Shown here piece by piece: positions 24,199-34,956 of a stretch of 64,000 nt of DNA. This stretch comes from Tubiluchus corallicola (lineage: Eukaryota; Priapulida; Priapulimorpha; Priapulimorphida; Tubiluchidae): the NCBI GenBank assembly GCA_030141605.1, contig JAQGDQ010000445.1, positions 62,001 to 126,000 on the forward strand, written 5' to 3'. The notes beneath the pieces were generated by a model. The model made no database searches. It worked only from the letters and a program-made list of their open reading frames with translations, and had not been told where the DNA came from. How positions within the stretch are numbered: the stretch's first letter is position 1; every line of letters begins with the position of its first letter. Made by a program: the position numbers and the translations under genes.

Positions 24199-27100
24199 CA
24201 TTTCAAACTTTAAAGAATGTCATTTAAACTTGAGTCAAAAAATAGTGTTAAAAATGGTTGCACCATTTGGTCATTGTGAGAGTTTAAATTTTCAAGTTTT
24301 GTACAGCGTCGCTACTAGTCCAAGCTCTGTATACAATAGGACGGCATGCAAGTGATATACAATTTCAAGATGATTTTTTAAAGCTGTATTTACGAAGAGT
24401 GTTTTCTTGTCCTTTAAACTTTTGAAACTAAATCGAGAGAATCGGAGTCTTAACTTGAACAACTCGCTTTGGAACTACGGGTCGCATACCTTGACCTCTG
24501 GGCCGCATGGTGTCTTAAGTCCCAAGTCAAGGGAATGTTGGAATGTTTTTGATATTTTTGTTTTACAAAGAAACGTATGTTTCATTAGAAATGTATATAT
24601 ATTTAGTTACTGACTGTATCTACAGATTGGGATACTGATTATGCATGACCTTTTCTTTTACGATCATTTGAGCATGAAATTAAATTGCATGTCATATTAT
24701 TTTCCCAAGTTCATCGAGTGATTAATTAACGTTGATCTGTAGCAGGATGTCATAAACAGTTGTATTTTCATATTTTTATTTCAACTTGAAATGAAATATT
24801 AACATTTAAGTCAATATTACAGTAACAATTTTGTTAGTTTCTGGTAATTTTATATTCATTTTCTTAGTTAAGAATTAGAAAATTTTATGTATAAAATGTA
24901 TTTTATATTTATGTATTAATTGCAGCACTGCATAATACTAATTTAATACTCGGTTTGGGGTGGCTGATTCGATAACAAATGTTTTTCGCCACCCCTTCCC
25001 ATTTGTTTGGCTTTTTTAATTTATACCTATTTTTCTTTGTATTGATATTAGGATGAAAAATGAATGATCTGATTTGATTTGATTTAAAAGATGAACACAT
25101 ATCTTGGAAAAATGATTTAATCTTAAAAAAATTGAAAAAATGATTTGAATATGAATGTTTTAAAAAACTTAAAAAGATGAATTATTTATGCTTCATTTTT
25201 GAAGTGTTTGTTTTTTGTGCTGTTAAGTTGTTTTCTGTTGCAGATCAGTTCTGGAAGACATTCATTTTGACGGCAAGCGAATAATCAGTCTTTGCAAAGC
25301 TTACCTGGTAACTAAACCATTTAAAATGTTTTTGTTTTCAATAGTTTTTTATCCGTATATGAAGAAGTTCTGAAGGTAATTGCTAAGACACTAGACCAAG
25401 TAGAGTACAGATGAACTTTATGTTTAGAAATCATTAATAACACTATACATTGCTCACTCAGTTTACGTGGCATGCTTACTAAGTGATCTCTGAAAACCAA
25501 CTGTCCAGGTAAAATTTTCCATGAAGCAAGGAAGCCAGCAATTCAATGAGGGTAAATGTTATGCGTACTAGTTCAAGGATGAAAGTTTAGACTGTATACA
25601 AAGAAATAGACTTATTTTATAGCTGAAATTTCTTTTGTGGGATTTTTAATGTTTTAACAAGAGAATTATCGCGGACTCGCTGTTCGTGGGTTTTCAAAAA
25701 TATTAATGTAAAATATTTATCGCGGTATTTTCGCTGTTTCGCGGGTTTTTGCGCTACTCCGTCTAAAGCATTTTTCACATGCATAGTACGTATTATACAG
25801 TAATGTATAGATTTGATGAATTCTGCATAAAAAATCACAAAATGTATAAAATATATTAAAAATATTAATTCTAACATTGAAAGAATATTATAAATCATAA
25901 ACAATTCCCATTTACAGTAAATAGTGTATATATTCGGCGGATGAATACACACCAAAAACGAAATGTAGTACTTGTGCCCGCTTGAGATGCTGCTACTTGC
26001 CGACTTGAGATTGTACACAACACACGATTGGTTGATTGATGGAAAGCGACCAACCAGAGAATGCTGGTCTGTATCCCGTCACTGATTGGCTATTAATGTA
26101 TAATTACTAAAATACGTATAGTGTTCCTACTTTGCCGAAATTCACTTATCTGGACGGAACACCCGCGATAAGCGATTGAACACTATACTACTAATTTAAG
26201 GAACATTCATTTAATTACAAAAGTAAAATTTCAAATAAAATACCATTCTGAATGTTAAATATCTGCGCGACACCGCGTTAAGTCCTTATCATCAAGTGTG
26301 TCAAAATTCGCCTCCCTGCAAACAGCAGTATGGGTACTCTTCGCCTGCTGAAATCTTCGAGTTCCCCATATTTTGTAATTGCTTTAGTCACTAAAATGGA
26401 GCATATGGCACATGTGATCAGAACAAAGTGGGAGCTCTACAACTGACCGGTTTTTTCTTTGCTTTATTTCTCGTTTTTTACAGGCTCACAAGGCTGAGAT
26501 ACGCTCTGCATTGTCTAACATCGGAAGCCATCCACCGCACATAATTGACGTGGATTGGCGGCTGGATTATTGCGTAAAGGTGAGATACCTTATAACACGT
26601 TTGATAAGTGATTGTTACATTGTAGAAAAATAAGCTTTAATATGTATATTAAAGGAAAAGACAAGCCATTTTGCATGTTGGGTTTATTTTATTGTTATCA
26701 CTTAAACTTTGCAAATATTTCTTCGTACTTTCTGCAGTGCATAAAGCTAATTTATACTACCGTTGTGTAGAAAATTTCACTTCAAAACTGTGACGTAACT
26801 GGTGGACTTCATGACTCTGTGTAAGCGCTTCGTGGTTTTCCATAATTACGTGATGCTTAAACTAATTTACAATTATCCAGGTTACCTAATGTTCATGCAA
26901 AAATATCACAAAGTTAACTATCTAATTTTATGGTATTTTTCACTTGAAAATTATGACGTAACTGGTGGACTTTGTGACTTTTCGTAAGCGCATCGTGGCT
27001 GTCTCTAAGCGCACACTGTTGAAACAAATTCACACTTCTGCAGCTAATGTGCATGCAAAAATATCATAGAGTTAATTATCTAATTTTATGTAGAAACTTG

Positions 27101-29908
27101 TTACAGTTTTTCTGGAAATTCACAGCTTCCTGCCTTTGTTTAGCCAAAGAACGACATCATTAGTGATTGAATGGGCTTCAAAATGAGAGCGCCCAATCGT
27201 GAAATGTTCCTGACCTTAAAGTGATTTTACTAATTACATGAGGCACTTATTGCACTTTTACTACAAACATGTTAAACACTTAAATAAGTTCATCTTCCCA
27301 CAAAGCTAGACTTTTCCTTTAACAATTTATAATATTAACATCAAAATTTTTATTAATTATGGTACAAATGCACAATTAATGGAATTTTGAAATCAACCTT
27401 TGAAGAATGATAAATGCGAAAATTTGAATGCGTTTCCATTTGAATCATGGCCTCTGCCTTGTAAGCAGAAGGTCTCTGGTTCAACCCTGTCTACGTCACA
27501 ACATTTTCACATTTCTTGTCTTTTAAAATTTGGTTTCAAAATTCAATTAATTGTTGGTTTGTACGTTTATTCCTTATAGATTATGTTTGTTGTTATGCAC
27601 TCAAAGCACTGGAAACATGTTCTTATCGTAGATAGCTGTGGTAGGACTGGCACTTATCTAGCATCAATTTTGTTTTTCAGGAAAATAGTTTAGAAAGAGT
27701 GAACATTCCGATGTACCTTATCGACTTGCACACGGACAAGGTCGATGAAACGGGACAAAGCAAAGTTCAATTTTCCTGCACGATCGAGCAGTTGCAGGTA
27801 CAGCATTACTATGGCAACATAAATTAAACAGTCACATTTACCTGTTTGACTTTCTTAGAACTGCTTTGTTCATTTTGCATTTTTGGTGGTCACTAAATTC
27901 TGACAAGCTCCTTAAACACCACGAACAATTTTTTGCTCAGATACGTTTTTGCCTCGTCATTATTCAACTTATCAAACATTACATTAAATATTTAGTGAGT
28001 CTTTATAAGTGTATACCATTGGAGTGCTGCTTGTATTGTAAAAATGGTCTCGTTTCATCTGATGTTTCTGATCCACAAGAATTCTGAAAAAAGTGCTGAT
28101 TTTTTAGGAAGAAGCCAATGTTTTATATCAGGGGTGTGCTAATTATCTGACTAGCCTGGCCACATTAAACTTTCGCGCAATTCCTGCGGGCCACAGGCAC
28201 TTTGATCAAGGAGCCAAGTACAGAAAGGCCTAATAACGATTTTTTTTGCATCCGACCTGCGTACATCATTACTACTACACTCAAGAAACTATTTTAGAAG
28301 TTATTGAAATTTATATTACAAACCATATATTTCTACTTTCAGGACAGATAGTGGTAATTTCATTACAATGCATATTACTAATGTGTATCACACAGTCTGT
28401 GTAGTACAGTGACATTAAGCTACAACCGTCTTGTAAGGGTTAATGGCATCCGATCTAGTAGAAAAAACTACCCGCACTATCTTTGGGATCGTGGCACGGA
28501 CTTCAGCTAGATACACTCAATTAATCGCCCGGGCCGCACTTTCACTAGGTTGGCAAATCTTTTCGCGGGCCGCACAAATTCTCTCGGCGGGCCGCAATTT
28601 GCACACCCCTGTTTTATATAATACAAAATTTACGTACTTCCATAGTTTTTCATTGTAGTTTTATTAAAAAACATTGATTAATATCTTTGATCAATGATAT
28701 TGTCACGAAAGGTGTGTGTACACTTTTTCTCACTATGCACACTATGCCTTCGGCGGTCTTATTATCCCAGAGTTGCCCTCCATTGTGCGACAGAATGTTT
28801 TTGCATAAACGTACTCTTTAATCAGCGACAACAATGGCAACGATTTTTTATTTATTTATAATACATCTATGAACTGAAGTTAAGAGACTTATATGTCCAT
28901 TAAAACATCGTAAAACATATCGACAATGTACAGAAAGTGAAATTACTGCTAAAAGTAGAAAATACATAGTATATGGTTAGTACAATATAAACACACAAGT
29001 AGGTGCAAATAAATTAAAAGTGTCGGTAAAAAGATTAAAACTTGATTAGAACGATAAAAAATGTTATAATTAAGGTAAAAAATTTGCATCTTAGATCATT
29101 TATCAAATCACACATTTTCTAGTAAATATTTTTTTAAAAGTTTCTTAAATTTATTTATATTACTGGCTTGTTTTATTTTACTGGGTAAATTATTCCACAT
29201 TACAGCACCATTATACATGACAGAATGTTTCATAACGTTTGTTCTGCACTTAGGAATATGGAATTTGTGGTATTGTCGAGTTTGATATGAATACATACTG
29301 CTATTATAACTGAAAAAATGGTGATACATATTAAGCGAAAGATTATTAACATATTTGTACATGAACAAGTTAGTTTGCATATCGACTACCTTAAGCATTG
29401 TCAGCATTTTCAAATTTTTGAAGAGATTGTCGGTATGAGCTCTATAATGATGATGATAATGAATTGTTACGCGAAGATTTCAGTACACCGGTGCCGACCG
29501 TTCGTGCTTGTTATCAAAGAGGATGTGATGTTTTTTATAGTTTTTAATGTGTGTAGCAGACTTAGCTTTTTTTGTTAATCTTACTTACAAATTCGTGCAC
29601 GAGGCGCCATCTGTGGCGGAAATGTAAAGCTTTTGGTTTTGGTCAGTTTTTCAGTTTGTTACCTGCTAGTCACCTGTCTGTTTTACTCACCTGCGCTCTG
29701 AACAGTCGGGTTAATCCACTTTATGGGATATGTGAGACATTTATGTACTGATTATAAACAATATTATGTACAATAAAGCATTCAGTGCTATTAACCTCTG
29801 TTGACAGTGTTTCTGTGACTACAATGTGTACGATACTTTTTCTTGCAGGAACTTGTTAGCAAGTTAAAAGAAGCTTCAATGTCATTAGAGAAAGCATCGC
29901 AGATGTAG
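21297..29908 (+). CDS. COMMD3: COMMD3, COMM domain-containing protein 3 (whole gene, 6 exons)
   Basis: Exons 21297-21435, 23029-23146, 25244-25307, 26484-26579, 27681-27797 and 29849-29908 join into 594 nt, 197 aa; human COMMD3 is 195 aa. The start MELSGSVQ matches the vertebrate MELSESVQ. Helical N-terminal domain through LLLEAAKHDADETSLTSVLED, then the C-terminal COMM domain from about residue 125, with the conserved V-D-W-R-L-D-Y, the FSCTIEQLQELVSKLKEAS strand-helix end and LEKASQM terminus. COMMD proteins form hetero-oligomeric rings (the CCC/Commander complex with CCDC22 and CCDC93) acting in endosomal recycling and in cullin and NF-kB regulation. All introns are GT/AG with consistent phases. 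The start is the first in-frame ATG. It converges with the BMI1-type gene. Confidence 0.95.
22400..22915 (-). mobile_element. ~610 bp MITE family copy in COMMD3 intron 1
   Basis: Contains TATGTAACTGGAAAAGAAAA and ends TTTTCTTGTGCTTTAAA, matching the mirrored ends of the family. Left end degraded. Confidence 0.55.
23029..23146 (+). CDS. COMMD3: COMMD3 exon 2
   Basis: Acceptor TTTTTTCAG, donor GTATGC. Encodes VDFIVKASEENRADVKGAYG and LLLEAAKHDADETSL, matching the vertebrate ILEAGKHRAD region. Phase carries two bases. Confidence 0.9.
23222..23300 (+). mobile_element. Fragment of the TA-flanked CAGTAAGTCCTCGC MITE
   Basis: CAGTAACTCCTCGCTTTACG and ACGCTAATGCGATCCAGC match the left end of the 18540-19268 element; the right end is not found. 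Confidence 0.6.
23470..23612 (-). mobile_element. LINE/SINE 3' tail with hairpin
   Basis: On the minus strand GGGTGGC-type arms (plus-strand GGGTGG at 23571 and CCACCC ending 23608) enclose a loop with GACCTCTTGGTC. This is followed by about 100 bp and a (TTGAA)n tail at the 23470 side. Confidence 0.5.
23975..24200 (+). mobile_element. LINE/SINE 3' tail with hairpin and (ATT)n
   Basis: GGATGGC (24006-24012) pairs with GCCATCC (24038-24044) around GACCTTTTGGTC. AATAAATT and (ATT)n follow to about 24200. Same plan as 5090-5235, 23470-23612 and 24930-25085. Confidence 0.55.
24930..25085 (+). mobile_element. LINE/SINE 3' tail with hairpin and (GATTT)n
   Basis: Nearly identical to 5090-5235: GGGGTGGCTGATTCGATAAC, a CGCCACCCC arm, then GGATGAAAAATGAATGAT and a (TGATT)-type tail. 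Confidence 0.6.
25244..25307 (+). CDS. COMMD3: COMMD3 exon 3
   Basis: 64-nt exon. Acceptor TGTTGCAG, donor GTAACT. Encodes SVLEDIHFDGKRIISLCKAY, ending in phase 0. Confidence 0.9.
25650..26185. mobile_element. pogo/Tigger-like MITE, inverted copy, degraded left end
   Basis: Reverse-complement relative of 10136-10678. The right end reads CGATTGAACACTA followed by TA at 26186-26187. TTTCGCGGGTTTTTGCGC and ATCAACCAATCG-type blocks are shared. The 25650 end is eroded. Confidence 0.75.
26484..26579 (+). CDS. COMMD3: COMMD3 exon 4
   Basis: Acceptor TTTTTACAG, donor GTGAGA; 32 codons in phase 0. Encodes the entry to the COMM domain with IIDVDWRLDYCVK, whose Trp is the domain hallmark. Confidence 0.93.
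26680..27330. repeat. Dispersed repeat with internal duplication
   Basis: Two internal copies share ATGACGTAACTGGTGGACTT-like, TAAGCGC..CGTGG and ATGCAAAAATATCA blocks (about 26790-26935 and 26945-27090). A relative lies at 51830-52130. Class unknown; probably a non-autonomous DNA element. Confidence 0.5.
27440..27565 (+). mobile_element. tRNA-derived SINE-like fragment
   Basis: TGTAAGCAGAAGGTCTCTGG and GGTTCAACCC resemble a pol III B box (GGTTCAANCC). The TTTTCACATTTCTTGTCTTT tail matches the elements at 38100-38520. Confidence 0.5.
27681..27797 (+). CDS. COMMD3: COMMD3 exon 5
   Basis: Acceptor GTTTTTCAG, donor GTACAG; 39 codons in phase 0. Core of the COMM domain, ending FSCTIEQLQ as in vertebrates (FSCSMEQLQ). 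Confidence 0.95.
28129..28611. mobile_element. hAT-type MITE with exact 8-bp target duplication
   Basis: CAGGGGTGTGC at the left and GCACACCCCTG at the right. Target duplication TTTTATAT lies at 28121-28128 and 28612-28619. About 483 bp, inverse orientation to the copy at 18548-18989, sharing the GATCAAGGAGCCAAGTACAG block. Lies in COMMD3 intron 5. Confidence 0.93.
28850..29413 (-). mobile_element. LINE ORF2 C-terminal fragment
   Basis: A minus-strand frame of 101 codons (29413-29108) ends with NGAVMWNNLPSKIKQASNIN and FKKLLKKYLLENV. This is the W-N-x-L-P then F-K-x-x-L-K-x-x-L-L ending typical of CR1/Jockey-like LINE ORF2. An AT-rich 3' UTR continues toward 28850. Confidence 0.75.
29849..29908 (+). 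CDS. COMMD3: COMMD3 exon 6 (terminal)
   Basis: Acceptor TTTCTTGCAG. Encodes ELVSKLKEASMSLEKASQM and TAG at 29906-29908; the human end is DLVGKLKDASKSLERATQL. Confidence 0.95.
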   Translation, partial: ELVSKLKEASMSLEKASQM

Positions 29909-29992
29909 CGAACAACTAGATCGCATATGTGCAGAATGAGAAAATAACTGGGAAAATAACTAATGTATGTAAATATGTGGTATTATTGATCT

Positions 29993-30795
29993 ATAGTTAA
30001 GAACAACACAACTTTATTAAAAACTTTTACATTAAAAAGTTAAAATCATGTCAAACTTTTCGGCTAGCTGTTGCTGGTCATCATCAGTGGTAAATTTACA
30101 AAAATACAACCAGATGTCTTAATACCTTCGAAACCAAATTGCTAAGGCGCGTTCTCGGCAGACCGCATCAAACGTCGCCGTCTGGAATATCTGGGGCATT
30201 TCGCTCGAATGGCCCGCTCCCGCCTACCGTTCATCTCCATATTCGAGCTGGCGGCAGCAGCACCCCGCTGCACGTGGAAGCGCTGCAGAGGAGGTCAACA
30301 GAAACATTTCTGGCATCAAATCAAGCGCGATATTGTGTCTTCTCTTGGGCTGGACCGCTACCACCAAGTTTCCGATGATCTCACAGAGCTGCCGTCGTAC
30401 TGCGAGGACCGGAAGCAGTGGCGTGCGATGGTTCCGGATGCTAGCTGTGCTGGTCTGCCTCCACCTGGTGGGGGCAGCAAGTAAGTAAGTACAACCAGTT
30501 TATATAGGCAGATTTAGCACTAATTAAGTAGTTAACGGAAGCCAAGCAAGAAATTGATATAGCAATTTAAGTACTAATCTAAGCACTTTTCTTTACTGGT
30601 CTGCTTATTCATTACCTATTTGGCTTCTGTTAACTACTTAATTAGTGCATAATAGGCTTTGCCTATACAAACGGGTTGTATGTTTGTAAATTTACCACTG
30701 GTGATGACAGCAGCAGCTAGTCAAAATGTTTGGCATGATTTTAACGTTTTAATGTAAAAGTTTTTAATAAAGTTGTTTGTGTTTTTAACTATAAA
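29993..30795. mobile_element. Foldback element with ~130 bp inverted arms, carrying a LINE fragment
   Basis: Left arm (about 29993-30120) and right arm (about 30660-30795) are inverted copies: AACACAACTTTATTAAAAAC against AATAAAGTTGTTTGTG, and ATCATCAGTGGTAAATTTAC against GTAAATTTACCACTGGTGAT. A 350 bp GC-richer block between them (30139-30490) is foreign LINE sequence. A compact copy without that block lies at 53804-54060. Confidence 0.8.
30125..30490 (+). mobile_element. LINE ORF end fragment inside the foldback element
   Basis: One frame reads FARMARSRLP, then WKRCRGGQQKHFWHQIKRDI and a terminal Y-C-E-D-R-K-Q-W-R-A-M-V. This is the G-H-x-x-R-M ... W-x-x-x-x-x-D ... D-R-x-x-W-R order at the C-terminus of many RTE/R2-like LINE proteins. 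Clearly GC-richer than its surroundings. Confidence 0.65.
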
Positions 30796-30881
30796 TTATA
30801 AATGTTTTTAGGCACTTGTAATGACATCGTATTGATTGTTATAATTGTACATGGACCGATGTATCTGAAATAGCATGTTAA

Positions 30882-30887
30882 AATAAA
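30882..30887 (+). terminator. Candidate COMMD3 polyadenylation signal
   Basis: AATAAA about 975 bp after the stop, just beyond the foldback element; another AATAAA at 30766-30771 lies inside that element. Choice not decidable by eye. Confidence 0.3.
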
Positions 30888-31001
30888 ATGCCTAATACAT
30901 GATTTTTGCATAGTGAATCAAATTAAACACTTGTAGTTACTATTGCAAACTATCATTTTTTCACTCAGTTTTTGTTATAGTTTCTTGAGTCAATCTATTG
31001 T

Positions 31002-31516
31002 CCCTTGAGGAAGACCGCATGATTGTCTAGACATTAGTTCAAAATAAAGAATGCTCTAAAATATTGTAAATCAAAGCTTAGGTTAAGTAATAATCACCTC
31101 GGATAGTTAAATCTTGTTAAACTTTCTAAGCAGCTCAACGAAGCCACAAAGGCTGGCAATGGCGCCTTTTTGTCACATTTGCGTGATCGACAAATAGGCG
31201 CGGTACCATGATAAGCATGATCACGAACTGCAGTGTTCGTCTGTGACATCAGTGTGACGCACGGCTCATTTTCGTGACATCACATCTGCGCCTTGTAGTA
31301 ATCTTCGCTTATGCAAACGTGCTTGACACTCAGGGAAGATGTCCACCATTGCACAAACTGTGGTTGGTTTGGTTTGTGATGTAAGCGATAGCTGCGTTCG
31401 GTTGCCGTTAATTAACTTTCCAAGGTAATTATTTAAATATTAGAGACAAGAAAATGTATATTTTAGACAGTAAATAAAAGTGAGATCAAGTCTAACCAAT
31501 CTTCTTGTTTCCTTTA
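31002..31516. mobile_element. MITE, relative of 17333-17855
   Basis: Shares AAGACCGCATGATTGT-like and TTGTTTCCTTTAA-like ends, plus the AATGCTCTAAAATATTG and GGCGCCTTTTTGTCAC interior blocks, with the 17333 copy. Confidence 0.75.
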
Positions 31517-32290
31517 ATGGTTGCCATTGATAGCTTTACAATGTATATTTGCAGTAATTAAAAATTAAAATGTTATGTGATGTTTGAGTTTTTGTATCTT
31601 TGACATTAATAGTTTGTGTCGCTAGTAAAAATGTTCAAACTGACAAACTGATTTGTTCATATGAATTAACAATATTCCTTTCTATAATTTCAATTTTTAT
31701 TCTTCAACTGCATAAACTTTGTACAACGAATCACAATATCACGATAATCGTACATCGATAACTAAAAAGCTTTCATAATGTATTACACGAAAACAAATTA
31801 AATTTAATGTAAGCGGTAAATACAGTAAGCATTAAAATTGTATTCAGAAATAAAAGAAACGATAATACTAATAACAGTGGGGCTAAAAACAGTCATATTT
31901 CGTAACTAAAAATAATCGAGAAATATGTTTATACATAAAACTAAATAGTATCAGTCGTATTCTGTAACTAACAAAGTACTCGAAAAATATTTTTTCAAAA
32001 AAGTAAATAGAATCGGTCGTATTCTGTAACTAACAAAATAGTCGAGAAATATGTTTATACATTAAAAGTAATAAGAATAACTTTTTCGATAGAACCTACT
32101 GCAAAACAAGATAAAATAAGATCCAACTAGTATGTAGTTTTACAGGATTTTTCTAAATCTAAAATAACTAATGTATACTGCAACAGTTTTAACAACAATT
32201 TACTACTTTCACGGTGTCAATTTTGTAAATTCGTTGGGATTTTACAGCAAGAAATTGCGGAAATGATTGTCGTCTCAAAAAATTTTTACG

Positions 32291-32990
32291 TTGCATTCAG
32301 ACAGGGGAGTTTTCTTTCTGAGAATAAACTCTGATGGTTGCGAGTTCTGTCGGCAAGTTTATGCAAACTTTCCGAGAGTTGCTGCGAGTTCTCCCCACAG
32401 TAAACGAGAAACGACGCAGCAAAACTCGCGACGGTTCTCTAGGTTTTACATGTCAAATGTAGATTTTGGTAATTCAAATGTGTCCTGGTAACTCAAATGT
32501 AGACTTTGGTACTTCAAATGTGTTAACAATGGTTTTCAAGAAATCTTAAGCGTTTTTGGCAAGTCAAATGTAGACACGTCAAGTCAAACGTGACTTAGCT
32601 ATCTCAAATGTGGATAGGTGGTAAAGCTTAAGGAAGTAAAATTTAATCTCCTTTAATCTTAAGTTAATAATTGCTCTTAAGTTAAAACAACAACGTTATA
32701 GGTTCACTAATATTCCGCAAACTTTACATACCATTGGAACTGTTAGAGAAAGCAATACATTCTTAAAATAAACAATGTTTCTAGAGATATATTTATTCAA
32801 AGTACCGCATCTACACTTAACTTACCTAAGTCACATTTGAGTTACCAAAACACATTCGAAATTCCTATGTCTACTTTCCTATGACTACATTTGACATGTA
32901 AAAGCTATTGTAAAGCAGTTCACATTTGCGAGTTTACTCTCAGTCTCAGAGTGGACAATTAAGAGAAATCTCTTTAGTCTGAATGCACCA
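32291..32990. mobile_element. Inverted-repeat element with TGCATTCAGAC ends
   Basis: TTGCATTCAGACAGGGGAG at the left is mirrored by AGTCTGAATGCACCA at the right, with ATTTGAGTTACCAAAAC-type inner inverted blocks. TTACG occurs directly outside both ends (32286-32290, 32991-32995), a possible 5-bp duplication. Short CTCAAATGTAGA repeats occupy 32450-32610. Confidence 0.6.
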
Positions 32991-34009
32991 TTACGCTTGT
33001 TATGTTGATAACTAATAATTGCAAGGAAAAATTTCACCCTAACATATCCCAGAGTTCATTGCTGCCGTAAGCTATCGAATTCTCGGCTTATTTTTTCACT
33101 ACCTGTGAATGATTTCCATGATTAAGAACTAAATGTACCTACTATCAAGAACATATATGGTTTGGTAGGAGGCAACAATTCATACACGAATTATTTATGC
33201 CACACTGGGATGAACACATGAACTAGATATGCAATAATAATAATAGTGTTTAACATGTACACATATATACACATGACAGTACCAGTACATAATTATGTAT
33301 ATACAAGTATAAATAAGGTAATCGCTATAAGAACAGAAACACAGACATTTCAATACTTCGTCATCCGACTGTATGTGGTTTTTATACAAGCTCATTGTAT
33401 AGCTGGAAATATTATGTGTGGATTAAGAGAATGTGATATATACAATAGATTAACTTGATAAATAAAGTCTTGAGTAATATACTTCTGAAGGTCTTTAACA
33501 TACTAGACGTTTGGAGGGGGGCGCATGGTTAATATACACACACTGAGAAACTGGTGATGGTATTAGAGGTTATGAAAAGAGGTGAAACAAGCAAAACAAA
33601 CATGGTGGGTGCAGGCTAAAAACACGGTTAGATTTACTGACATGTTAGGCAGGATGGCACCCTCATGGTAGAAACAGCAGAGGGTGCTAGTGCTCGGAAG
33701 TGATTTCTCTGATATTCGGTGGAACTTTGTCCACAAACATATTGCTCTGGGGTAGGAGTATAAATAAATATTGACTCTTACTGATGGCTGAACAAATTTG
33801 TTGTCATCTTCAAGAGATGGGGTGATGTAAGTTGGTAATTTATACCTATCCTGTGATGCGCTATATCATGAAAGAAGTTTTAGTATCGTTTTTCAGCGTC
33901 TAAGTGCTTCCCACCCGAGTTCGGAGATCACCTTAGATCACAAATGTGACAGACATTACAGACTAGTGTTATTAGTTTGTGAAAGGCAAAGTCTAGGGTA
34001 ACATTGTCG

Positions 34010-34235
34010 TCTTACTCCCTTAAAACTCAAATAAATTGCATTAACAAATGTCTGTTTTGATGTAACAGACCTTCCAATAGCAAGTTACAAATTTGACAAA
34101 AATGCTGCATCTTAAAACTCAAATAATTTGTGTTCTGTTCTGACATAACAGATGTTCTAATAGCACGTTGCAAATTTGACAGAAATGTTGCTTCCCCGAG
34201 TCGCAATGATATACATTGCAGTAACAAGTCAATGC
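34010..34235. repeat. Imperfect ~90-bp direct duplication
   Basis: CTTAAAACTCAAATAA then AACAGA..TTC..AATAGCA and AAATTTGACA blocks occur twice, with a partial third. Confidence 0.7.
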
Positions 34236-34424
34236 AGTGAAATTAACGAATATTTGCCTGTACTTGCACATGATTTGATTAACGTTTACAAAACTGCACA
34301 GACTAGTATAGAGCAAGGAAAACGCAGTAGACGTTGAACATGTAGTGCTACTGCGAAAGATAAAAACTTACAACTGCATTAACTTTTTTGGGTTATCTTT
34401 CGCTGGGGAAAAGTGAAATGGTGT

Positions 34425-34620
34425 ATGTGAAAACAATGCACACGTCTTCTGTGTGAACAAATGCGCATGCGAAACTAACGCACCCGTATTTGGTGTGAAC
34501 AAATGTGCATTCTGAAACAACGTACACACATTTTGTGCGAAAACAATGCGCACATTCTATGTGACAAATGCGTACGCGAAATCGATGAACACGTATTTCG
34601 TGTGAACGAGTATGTAGTTA
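34425..34620. repeat. Degenerate ~53-bp tandem repeat
   Basis: Repeating GTGTGAACAAATG / CGAAA..AACG / ACACGTATTT modules, four diverged units. Confidence 0.6.
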
Positions 34621-34638
34621 GCAATAATCGTCTTCTAG

Positions 34639-34644
34639 TTTATT
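34639..34644 (-). terminator. Candidate BMI1 polyadenylation signal
   Basis: AATAAA on the minus strand about 310 bp after the BMI1 stop codon. Confidence 0.35.
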
Positions 34645-34956
34645 ATTTACAAACAACAACTAAAGGACTAGATTGTCAGTTGTCAATGCACAGCAACTAT
34701 GCACAAATTGCAATAGACGTGTCTTGCACACGTTCTGATGAATTTTAATATGCCATATTATTACAACTCTTCAAGAAGTTCCGTAAAAATCTACAGACTG
34801 CGAACGCGCCTTTTCTAAAACCGAAAGCGAAAATGACACACAGACATTTATAATATAATCATTAAGGACCTACATATATTACATTTTTAACACGAAATTC
34901 ACGAAATGTAACACAGTGCGTTGATAAAAGTTGTCACATCGTGTTCAAGCTGGTGG

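Larger units (their letters stand above)
29909..34956. other. Intergenic space between convergent COMMD3 and BMI1
   Basis: Holds both 3' UTRs. Candidate AATAAA signals are at 30882-30887 (+) for COMMD3 and 34639-34644 (-) for BMI1. It also holds a foldback element (29993-30795), a MITE (31002-31516), a long inverted-repeat element (32291-32990) and short tandem duplications (34010-34235, 34425-34620). No gene was recognised at 33000-34000. Confidence 0.6.
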
